A stretch of 6,926 nt of DNA from NCBI GenBank assembly GCA_900769095.1, contig CAAGFH010000121.1, positions 1-6,926 of the forward strand, in the 5' to 3' direction. A program made the translations under genes and the position numbers. Source of the DNA: Methanobacteriaceae archaeon (GTDB taxonomy: Archaea > Methanobacteriota > Methanobacteria > Methanobacteriales > Methanobacteriaceae). How positions within the stretch are numbered: position 1 is the first letter of the stretch; every line of letters begins with the position of its first letter. The notes under the pieces are model-generated. The model did no database searches, was not told where the DNA came from, and saw only the letters and a program-made list of their open reading frames with translations. Shown here piece by piece: positions 1-6,134 of this stretch.

Positions 1-1167
1 AACTTTTATTAATTTTGAATAACCTGGTACTTTCACATACAATTTATCATACACATTTAAATTATCATCTCCTTTTAATTGAGATATATCTTTTAAATCA
101 ACTTCAATATTTAACTCAGGGTATCTTTTATCAATCAAAGTGTTTGCACATCTGTTATAGATAACATATTTGTTAGTTTCTGATGTTTGAATTGTTCCTA
201 TCTTTGGGAGTATCACAGTAGGGTTTTCACTTTTTGATAGTATTTTACTGTATTCTACTTCTGTGTCTACATCATCACGAATAAATAATTCATTAGCCCT
301 TTTCTCAAAAGGAGCTGCCCAATATGCAGTGACAGTTTCAACAACATTATTATTCTCATCAGTTGATTTTTCAACAATCATAGGAATATTAGCACCTTTC
401 TTAACAACAAGATTATTCCATTCATTAATAATTTTTTGTAAATCCGTACGAGTTATTTCACCAGTTCCTCCAATTTCATTTAAACTCAATACTGGAGCTA
501 TTGCTTTATAAGTATCTGCTTCATTGATTTCATGTTCAATATTTTCTGCATTGAAGTTTAGATCAATAACTTTATCATGTTCGCTCCCAGCATGCCCTGG
601 TTGTACAAAATCAAGATATCTATGTATGATATTGCTTTCTGTGTCTTTTTCGTATCTTGTTAAGAAAATATTACTTGTTTCTTCTTCAATATATCTTAAA
701 AGTCCTAATTTGGTCATCGTACCATTTAATGGAACATTTCCACGACTGCCCATACATGATTCAACAATGCCTATGTTAAAATAATCTCCAAATTGTTCTT
801 CTAGTAATGTTCTGTTAATTGTTTTAGTTTCAGCAGAATATTGTTTAAATAACTCAACATAATTCAGTTCAACAAGTACTTCTTCCAATTCCAATTTTAC
901 ACTACTTTTATCCCAGTAATCATATTTGATTGAATTACTAATAACATACAAACAAGCGTTTAAACCATTTTTTTCAGGAACCCATACCTTATTACCTATT
1001 TTAAACAATTCTCTTATCAGATTAATGTTTATAGTATCAAGAGGATAAGTTATACTTATCCTCTGTAATTCGCCTATTTCACTAACTTGCGTTATCTCTA
1101 ATTGCTCTGCATCAAGATATTTTAATGGTTCTTCCTGTTGGTTCAATATTACTATTGTAAAACTCAT
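1..1167 (-). CDS. Partial: tail hub / prophage endopeptidase tail protein (Tal-like), first 389 aa
   Basis: Seen: an open frame from the ATG at 1167 runs off the left edge without a stop, giving 389 residues that start MSFTIVILNQQEEPLKYLDA. The layout fits the N-terminal hub of Tal-like proteins. There is a beta-rich opening with GELQRISITYPL (residues ~32-43), a KIGNKVWVPEKNG loop (~56-68), RYLDFVQPG (183-191), an NIEHEINEADTYKAIAPVL segment (~209-227) and a closing KGDDNLNVYDKLYVKVPGYS stretch. Known: the prophage endopeptidase tail / phage minor structural protein family follows Dit and forms the gp27-like hub at the tail tip. C-terminal parts, often enzymatic or fibre-like, would lie beyond the window. 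The start comes three bases after the Dit-like stop in the same frame. The upstream sequence GAGATGGT is only a weak ribosome binding site, so translational coupling is likely. No catalytic residues can be assigned from this part. Confidence 0.72.
   Translation of the reverse strand, partial: MSFTIVILNQQEEPLKYLDAEQLEITQVSEIGELQRISITYPLDTININLIRELFKIGNKVWVPEKNGLNACLYVISNSIKYDYWDKSSVKLELEEVLVELNYVELFKQYSAETKTINRTLLEEQFGDYFNIGIVESCMGSRGNVPLNGTMTKLGLLRYIEEETSNIFLTRYEKDTESNIIHRYLDFVQPGHAGSEHDKVIDLNFNAENIEHEINEADTYKAIAPVLSLNEIGGTGEITRTDLQKIINEWNNLVVKKGANIPMIVEKSTDENNNVVETVTAYWAAPFEKRANELFIRDDVDTEVEYSKILSKSENPTVILPKIGTIQTSETNKYVIYNRCANTLIDKRYPELNIEVDLKDISQLKGDDNLNVYDKLYVKVPGYSKLIKV
1040..1064. repeat. 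Perfect 11-bp inverted repeat with 3-base loop
   Basis: The plus strand reads AGAGGATAAGT, TAT, ACTTATCCTCT. Both arms match at all 11 positions. It lies in the Tal-like coding region, about 104 bases downstream of the start, and encodes QRISITYPL. In the mRNA it would form a hairpin near the gene's 5' end. No U-run follows, so it does not look like an intrinsic terminator. Function unknown; chance cannot be excluded. Confidence 0.6.
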
Positions 1168-1170
1168 CTT

Positions 1171-3990
1171 TTACCATCTCTCAAAAAATCTTACAGATTG
1201 TATATTCGCTGTATTATTACAATTGAAACTATACTCTCCCTGTATAACAAAAAAATCACTATTAATGTCGATATTAGGAGTAATGTTTATGTTTACATAT
1301 TCTTCAGTATTATCAGAATTGTCTTCAAGTATATATGCTTCACGATTGCTACAGTCAACTCGAATTAATTTATTAACAATATTTTCCCCTCGAATAATCA
1401 ATTCCTGATTACTTTTGTCTTCGGTGATCACTACAGTATTTTCTAATGCAACAACATAAATTTCAGGATTGACTTTTGCAATACTGTTATTCACACCGTA
1501 TGCATTAGAAATATTCATATTTTTGTTAGTACTAGTACCAGACGGAACAATTAATTTTATGCGTCCATCATAATCAGCTGAGTTTGAATCCGCATCAATT
1601 GCATCTTCAGTAAGGAATTCCCAAACTCTATCAGGATAATGTGAAAATTCAATAGTATTCAAAATAGGTTTATTGAATTTATCACGTTCATTCGCAAATA
1701 ATCTTCCTATACGTTCTAAGAATTTTGAAGTTTCAGTGATATCACAACCAAAAACACTAAAATCAATTTTAATTTCTTTTTTCTGTATACTACTACGATA
1801 TGCCACTGTTGAATCTGTTCCATTAACCTCTAAATATTTCACTTCATTTTCAGTACCAGACGGAATTTTAACATCATTAAGAAACATATTATAATATCTT
1901 ACATCTACACCATTCACCCAGCATTTCACTAATGATTCAGGCACTTCAACGTAATGAAATGTTACTCTAAGATTATTTAATTCAATGTAACTATCATAGT
2001 TGAATGCATTCAGTAATGTTAATTCTAATTCAAAATCATTAAGATTACCATCAATGAAATCATCGAAACTAAGACCCCACAAGTCAAATTCCCCACCTAG
2101 ATTTTGAGAATCGGTTATGGAATTAAAATTAATACTTCTTTGACCAATTTTATTGTTTACAATTAATTTCATTAATAATGCAACTTCAGAATCACAATTA
2201 ACATCAAAATCAACACTAATTCCTTGAATAACTGCATTATCCGATAATTCTAAACCAGACATATTAAAATTATATGCCCTGATGGGATTTGTACTCTTGT
2301 TGCTTGGAACATTTGCAACACAAAAATCATCAATGCTACTTATTTGTTTTATAGGATATGGGAACAGTCCAGGAGATTCACGATTCACAATAAACTCTGT
2401 TTCCATCAAGCAAGGATAAGTGTATTGTATTTTAAATGCTCTTGAATTTGCTTCAAGATATTCTCCAGTCATAACAATTATCACAGGATATTCAGCATGA
2501 TAAATAAAATCCACACTTAACTCCTCTTCAACATTAGGCTCACTCACAGATTCAGAGAAATAAGTATAATTTAAATAATCTAAATCTGTAAAATCCTCAT
2601 ATATTTCACTGTTAAAAACACCTAAACGATAATTAGCATTAAATGGATCAAAAAGATTAATATTATCCTCATCAAGCAATAATTTAAATACACTACTTAC
2701 AGTATATGTTCTCCCATCTCCTAAACGATCTAAAATTTTTTCATCTAACATGATTTTAGAGAAAAAAGGAACTGTTAATTCACTATTTTTAATCTTAATA
2801 TTATAATTTTTTGTAACATTCTCAAAAACAGTAGTGAATGTATGATTACCAGAAACAGAACAATTGACTCGGAATATGATTTCATCAACAGTTTGTTCTA
2901 TTAAATTAGGTGTAAACACATAATTATTCCCATCAAATATAATATTATCCTCTTCACTAACTACTGTAACATTGAAAATATCCGGAAAACTAATAATCAC
3001 TGGAGAATAGTTACTAATTATTTTCTCTGAAACAACCGATATACTAACATCAGTCTCATCTGAATCATTAATTACTGGTGGATAATCAACATATAATTCA
3101 ATATAATTATTTAAAACTTTCAAAATATTTTTAGAAGTTGTGTTTGTTGTGGATTCTTTAAAAATGAAAGTTTTAGTCCCAGCAGTTTGTAATACAACAT
3201 TAAAACTAACATTAATAGTTTTAGTGTTTTGAAAATCCCCTTGCCAAGTTACAGTATCATTATTTACATTAAAAACACCATTACCTTTTGTTTTTTCTTT
3301 AAAAATAACTCCTTGAGGTAATGTAAAACTAACATTAGAAGTATAAGAAGCAATATTACCCGTTTTACTAGTTAATGAAAGATTAATCTCAGCAGTATCA
3401 CCAATATATAAATTTTCATTAGAAACCTGTATAGATGAATTAATACCAAAACTAAAATCAGTATATGTAACTTCTACCCATACATCTTTTAATTGTATTT
3501 GTGATGGATTTGTACTACTATTTGCAGGGTAATTAATTTTTACTCCAAAATTACCACTATTAATTTTAGATGGAGATAGATTAATATTACTAAAAGTTGT
3601 AACGAAACTTTTACTCTTTGTTGGAACAGCATATCCTTTACTACTATAATTTGTAGTTAATAATGAAATTGTAGGTGCTGCAAAAACACCATAAGTTCCA
3701 CCAATACGATTTTTCCGTTGAGTATAACCTACACGAATACGAGTTATCTTTGCATTAGATGGAATGTTAAACCCAAAATTTTTAAAACTAATTGTACTTG
3801 GCCTGTCCCAAGTACCAGTTTTACCTCCAATGAGAGTGTAATTATTATTGCTACTTGTAACTCCACAACTAGCCCAATTATCCTCACTTTTGAGATTATT
3901 TAAATTAGTCCATTCACGATAATATTTCTCAGTTTTATATGCTCCTTTTGTTTGGCTAATACTTTGAGCATGTTTTTCAACTGTAACCAT
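1171..3990 (-). CDS. Oversized modular distal tail protein (Dit-like), 939 aa
   Basis: Seen: residues 20-178 are beta-sandwich copy B. Residues ~184-400 hold one or two DUF11-like beta domains (LYIGDTAEINLSL, VSFTLPQGVIF, NDTVTWQGDF), 401-530 is an unrecognised beta-rich stretch, 540-683 is beta-sandwich copy C, and 686-939 is the Dit-like part. The last shows the Dit pattern: a KYLEVNG lead-in, an SSIQKKEIKIDFSVFG strand, a helix (TSKFLERIGRLFANERDKFN), EFSHYPDRVWEF, then the closing domain with NPEIYV, KLIRVDC and a C-terminal RFFERW. Known: Dit (Sipho_tail family, usually ~250 residues) forms the ring between tail tube and hub and is encoded between tape measure and Tal, as here. Inferred: the ~685-residue N-terminal extension makes this an 'evolved' Dit carrying receptor-binding modules. 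The start is set by TAATG overlap and a GGGGGTAAT site. No signal peptide. An alternative is a host-type adhesin fused to Dit by recombination. Confidence 0.75.
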   Translation of the reverse strand: MVTVEKHAQSISQTKGAYKTEKYYREWTNLNNLKSEDNWASCGVTSSNNNYTLIGGKTGTWDRPSTISFKNFGFNIPSNAKITRIRVGYTQRKNRIGGTYGVFAAPTISLLTTNYSSKGYAVPTKSKSFVTTFSNINLSPSKINSGNFGVKINYPANSSTNPSQIQLKDVWVEVTYTDFSFGINSSIQVSNENLYIGDTAEINLSLTSKTGNIASYTSNVSFTLPQGVIFKEKTKGNGVFNVNNDTVTWQGDFQNTKTINVSFNVVLQTAGTKTFIFKESTTNTTSKNILKVLNNYIELYVDYPPVINDSDETDVSISVVSEKIISNYSPVIISFPDIFNVTVVSEEDNIIFDGNNYVFTPNLIEQTVDEIIFRVNCSVSGNHTFTTVFENVTKNYNIKIKNSELTVPFFSKIMLDEKILDRLGDGRTYTVSSVFKLLLDEDNINLFDPFNANYRLGVFNSEIYEDFTDLDYLNYTYFSESVSEPNVEEELSVDFIYHAEYPVIIVMTGEYLEANSRAFKIQYTYPCLMETEFIVNRESPGLFPYPIKQISSIDDFCVANVPSNKSTNPIRAYNFNMSGLELSDNAVIQGISVDFDVNCDSEVALLMKLIVNNKIGQRSINFNSITDSQNLGGEFDLWGLSFDDFIDGNLNDFELELTLLNAFNYDSYIELNNLRVTFHYVEVPESLVKCWVNGVDVRYYNMFLNDVKIPSGTENEVKYLEVNGTDSTVAYRSSIQKKEIKIDFSVFGCDITETSKFLERIGRLFANERDKFNKPILNTIEFSHYPDRVWEFLTEDAIDADSNSADYDGRIKLIVPSGTSTNKNMNISNAYGVNNSIAKVNPEIYVVALENTVVITEDKSNQELIIRGENIVNKLIRVDCSNREAYILEDNSDNTEEYVNINITPNIDINSDFFVIQGEYSFNCNNTANIQSVRFFERW
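1942..2358 (-). repeat. Beta-sandwich module, copy C (diverged, before the Dit core)
   Basis: Residues 545-683 show the same plan in diverged form: TNPIRAYNFNMSGLELSDNA, VIQGISVDFDV, LMKLIVNN, EFDLWGLSFDDFIDGNLNDF and the closing ELNNLRVTFHYVEV. The DLWG-x-(S/T)-(W/F)-xxxx-I phrase followed by an (F)-x-(V/L)-x-(L/V) strand is a hallmark of the jelly-roll module of many phage tail proteins. Copies A and B lack the DLWG phrase, so C is the more typical member. The relationship to A and B is by pattern and less certain than A to B. Confidence 0.55.
2791..3441 (-). other. DUF11-like beta-domain region of the Dit-like protein
   Basis: Residues ~184-400 contain the order of a DUF11-type repeat. 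IQVSNENLYIGDTAEINLSL is followed by a (T/L)PQGV phrase, an NxDTVTWxG(D/N) segment and a final strand TIxVSFNVVLQTAG. A second, weaker unit runs from about residue 297 to 400 (DETDVSISVVSEKIISNYSP to TKNYNIKIKN). Such domains are common in archaeal surface proteins and may act as rigid spacers. Assignment is by pattern only. Confidence 0.5.
3457..3933 (-). repeat. Beta-sandwich module, copy B (N-terminus of the Dit-like protein)
   Basis: Residues 20-178 begin with KYYREWTNLNNLKSEDNWAS and continue through GTWDRP, FGFNIPSNAKITRIRVGY, AAPTISL, NFGVKINYPANSS and VWVEVTYTD. The FGFNIPSNAKITRIRV phrase resembles a jelly-roll motif seen widely in phage tail proteins (GFxIPxGAxIxGIxV). It is the closest relative of copy A, with identical DNA stretches at 3910-3922 and 3519-3529. 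The two copies lie about 530-550 bases apart on either side of the gene boundary. Confidence 0.7.
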
Positions 3991-6134
3991 TATATTACCC
4001 CCTGTGCAGGAATATACGTTGCAGTTAACTTAACACCAATGAAATATATTTGCCCTATCTCTCCACTAGTATTTGCAGGGAACTGAACTTTAACATTAAC
4101 CCCATCATTTAATCCAGCTGCATTTGCGCCTGAATAATTAAAGGTTCCAGAAACATAACTGCCTTTACCTGGAGTTCCACCAGTTTTTGTATGAGCTGAA
4201 CCTGAACCATCACCACTAATAGTAATTGTTGGAGCACCAATACTTGCATACCCACTACTACTTGTGTATTTAACAAGTTGACTTTTCCAATCAGCTTTTA
4301 AATTTTTCACGGTAGCATTAGTTGGAAGGTTAAAATTCACACTTCCGGTTAATGCAGCAGGACGGTTATAACTACCACTACTAGTTGCGATATTGGTACA
4401 TCTACAATAATTATCCTCACAATCACTATACACATCAACCCATTCACGATAAGGTACTGCATTACTTCCACTAGTCATAGTGCCAGTACATTTAGATTGT
4501 GTTAATGGAGATTTTATTATGAATGTCTTATTAGCAGTAACCGCTGTATATTGTGAATCTCCTGTGAAAATGTATTGAGAATAAACTGTGCAAGGATTCC
4601 AGTTCATTTGAAGTTTTGATTTTCCTTCACCATCACTTATTCGCGGATAACTTGAAAAAGTAGAATTATCCTGAGAAACTTTTATATTTATGTTTTTATC
4701 AGATAATGGACGTCCAAGACTGTCTGTAATTATACATGCAGTATACCAGCTTTGATATATATCTCCTGTGATTACATTGATTATTGGGGTGTCTTTAACA
4801 ATGTTAATGTTTAAATTACTGCTTTGACTAGAATAATACTCCGAGGATCCATTGAACACTGCATAAAAATTATGTTCTTTGATTTCATTAGTTGAATAGG
4901 TATAATTCGCAATATTATCCACTAGAGATACATTGTCTAATAATACTTCATTATCATAGAAACTAACAGTGCCTTCGATAGGTTGACTAATATCCGTGGA
5001 TACTGTTGCAGATAATGTGAACTCTTCAACAAAACTAATGTTTGATGAACTATTACTGCTTGTTAATACAGTAAGAGTATTTAATTTTCCAACTGTTATA
5101 GTTTCATGTATACTAGTTGAAGAATAATAATTATTTTCAACAGAAGTCACAGTTATATCAATGTCTTTTGCTGACAAAACCGTATAATTCATAACATATT
5201 GTCCGAAAGCATCAGTAACTCCATCATAACTATTACCATCAATATTTATTACTAAATCTACTCCTTCCAAAGCATTTCCTTTTTTATCATTCACAAGAAA
5301 AGTTAAAGGAATAATATCTCCTATACTATACTGTGCAGATGGATATTGTAAACTAATATAAGGTTCAGATAATTTTATAGTTTTACTTACAATACTTGAC
5401 TGTGAAGGTAAATACGCAACAGTCTTATTAAAAACCGCTTTAAAATTTAAATTACTTCCATAATCTCTTTTTAACTCGTAAGCATTATAATAATCCAAAC
5501 ATTCACCCTGATCATCAGTGACACTTGAATTTAATAAAACATCACCATTATAAATTTCAATAAACCCACCATTTATAGGAGCACCATCATCACGTAAAAG
5601 AGTAGTATTAACAACAACAGTATCTGCAGTATCAATAACTTCTGGAGAAACATTTAAATCAATACTAGTATTGTAATAAACATAAACATTAACATTTGTG
5701 CTTGTTGCATCATATTGTAATTCATCATTTGTTTTAACAACAATAACATGTTCTCCACGAATACTACTTGAGTATTCATATTCACAACAACCATCTACTG
5801 TTTCACCATAACCTAATAACACATCATTTTCATAGAAAAAAATATTCACATTATCTATGAAATCCCCATCACTATTTGTAAGAGTTGCATTCAAAATCAA
5901 ACTCTCATCTGGAGCAACACTCCCTTCCGGTGGAGTTAATTCCACCGTAATATATGCAGGTTCACCATTTAATTTTATCTCAAAAACAGGTAACTCAAGG
6001 TTATCATGATTAAAAATAATATCAGTTAGAATTGGAGAGCAATTACTACCCTCCATGTGTTCTAACTGATCATCACTATTCATCACATTACCCAGTCCCC
6101 GACTATTCTCCGGATAAACTGTGTATTTTTTCAT
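3990..6134 (-). CDS. Ig-like repeat tail decoration / receptor-binding protein (714 aa)
   Basis: Seen: after a hydrophilic N-terminus (MKKYTVYPENSRGLGNVMNS) with no signal peptide or membrane segment, five Ig-like beta domains follow at about residues 60-152, 154-253, 257-348, 350-446 and 448-541. Each has phrases such as GxVSFYDNEVLL, TDDQGE and AVFNGSSEYYSSQSS. A C-terminal beta-sandwich module covers about 545-708 (YREW, PTNATVK, GAPTITI, FPANTSGE, VKLTATY). Known: such Ig-like repeats (Big_3_5 type) are common in adhesin-like proteins of Methanobrevibacter and Methanosphaera. Inferred: missing secretion signals and the position between tape measure and Dit argue for a virion surface protein that binds or spaces receptors. 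Cysteines cluster at 572, 577 and 579, and about sixteen N-X-S/T sequons occur. The start is set by the ATGA overlap with the upstream gene and an AGGAG nine bases before the ATG. It ends in a TAATG overlap with the next gene. Exact role unknown. Confidence 0.75.
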   Translation of the reverse strand: MKKYTVYPENSRGLGNVMNSDDQLEHMEGSNCSPILTDIIFNHDNLELPVFEIKLNGEPAYITVELTPPEGSVAPDESLILNATLTNSDGDFIDNVNIFFYENDVLLGYGETVDGCCEYEYSSSIRGEHVIVVKTNDELQYDATSTNVNVYVYYNTSIDLNVSPEVIDTADTVVVNTTLLRDDGAPINGGFIEIYNGDVLLNSSVTDDQGECLDYYNAYELKRDYGSNLNFKAVFNKTVAYLPSQSSIVSKTIKLSEPYISLQYPSAQYSIGDIIPLTFLVNDKKGNALEGVDLVINIDGNSYDGVTDAFGQYVMNYTVLSAKDIDITVTSVENNYYSSTSIHETITVGKLNTLTVLTSSNSSSNISFVEEFTLSATVSTDISQPIEGTVSFYDNEVLLDNVSLVDNIANYTYSTNEIKEHNFYAVFNGSSEYYSSQSSNLNINIVKDTPIINVITGDIYQSWYTACIITDSLGRPLSDKNINIKVSQDNSTFSSYPRISDGEGKSKLQMNWNPCTVYSQYIFTGDSQYTAVTANKTFIIKSPLTQSKCTGTMTSGSNAVPYREWVDVYSDCEDNYCRCTNIATSSGSYNRPAALTGSVNFNLPTNATVKNLKADWKSQLVKYTSSSGYASIGAPTITISGDGSGSAHTKTGGTPGKGSYVSGTFNYSGANAAGLNDGVNVKVQFPANTSGEIGQIYFIGVKLTATYIPAQGVI
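3994..4002 (-). promoter_or_regulatory. Ribosome binding site (GGGGGTAAT) of the Dit-like gene
   Basis: On the minus strand GGGGGTAAT resembles the ideal GGAGGTGAT with two mismatches. Its G-run lies seven bases from the ATG at 3990. It sits in the last codons of the Ig-like gene, whose TAA overlaps the ATG by one base, so reinitiation is likely. Confidence 0.55.
4011..4502 (-). repeat. Beta-sandwich module, copy A (C-terminus of the 714-aa protein)
   Basis: This module aligns by eye with the start of the next protein. Shared anchors in order are YREW, an SG/TG-x-x-(N/D)RP segment, F-x-(L/I)-P-(T/S)-NA, APTI, (V)K-x-x-(F/Y)PAN-(T/S)S, QI and a closing V-x-x-TY strand. Two stretches are identical in DNA to copy B: 13 bases at 4440-4452 (YREW end) and 11 bases at 4070-4080 (PAN motif). 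Copy A is rich in Gly and Ser. It carries three close cysteines (protein residues 572, 577, 579) with a fourth at 549. The pattern resembles jelly-roll modules common in phage tail proteins. Ligand unknown. Confidence 0.7.
4512..5957 (-). repeat. Tandem array of five Ig-like domains (protein-level repeat)
   Basis: About 480 residues divide into five units of 90-100 residues. Each alternates short beta strands with a G-x-V/I-x-F/I-Y-x-x-x-x-LL hairpin and ends in a conserved aromatic/Ser strand, for example NLNFKAVFNKTVAYLPSQSS and NFYAVFNGSSEYYSSQSS. The units are diverged in DNA, so this is an old domain array and not a recent tandem duplication. Boundaries are approximate because they were drawn by eye. 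Confidence 0.7.
5928..5947. repeat. Short GC-rich inverted repeat (7 bp, 6-base loop)
   Basis: The arms CGGTGGA (5928-5934) and TCCACCG (5941-5947) are perfect complements around GTTAAT, in an otherwise AT-rich coding region. The site encodes the VELTPP segment leading into the first Ig-like domain. It could form an mRNA hairpin, but at this length chance is a fair explanation. Confidence 0.35.

Noticed and set aside
263..784. Plus-strand open frames of 82 and 86 codons
   Set aside because: They lie opposite the Tal-like gene, which is open over the whole stretch and has recognisable family motifs. The plus-strand products are hydrophobic shadow translations without a ribosome binding site.
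1138..1894. Three short plus-strand open frames (76, 61 and 73 codons)
   Set aside because: All are antisense to the Dit core and the Tal start, overlap one another in different frames, and encode no recognisable domain.
3718..3903. Plus-strand open frame of 61 codons
   Set aside because: It is antisense to beta-sandwich copy B, whose protein sequence is conserved with copy A, so the minus strand is the coding one.
4011..4502. Target region of a diversity-generating retroelement
   Set aside because: The C-terminal module is not C-type-lectin-like, and no template repeat or reverse transcriptase is present in the window.
3990..6134. Host secreted adhesin
   Set aside because: There is no signal peptide, membrane anchor or wall-binding repeat, and the gene overlaps tail genes on both sides.
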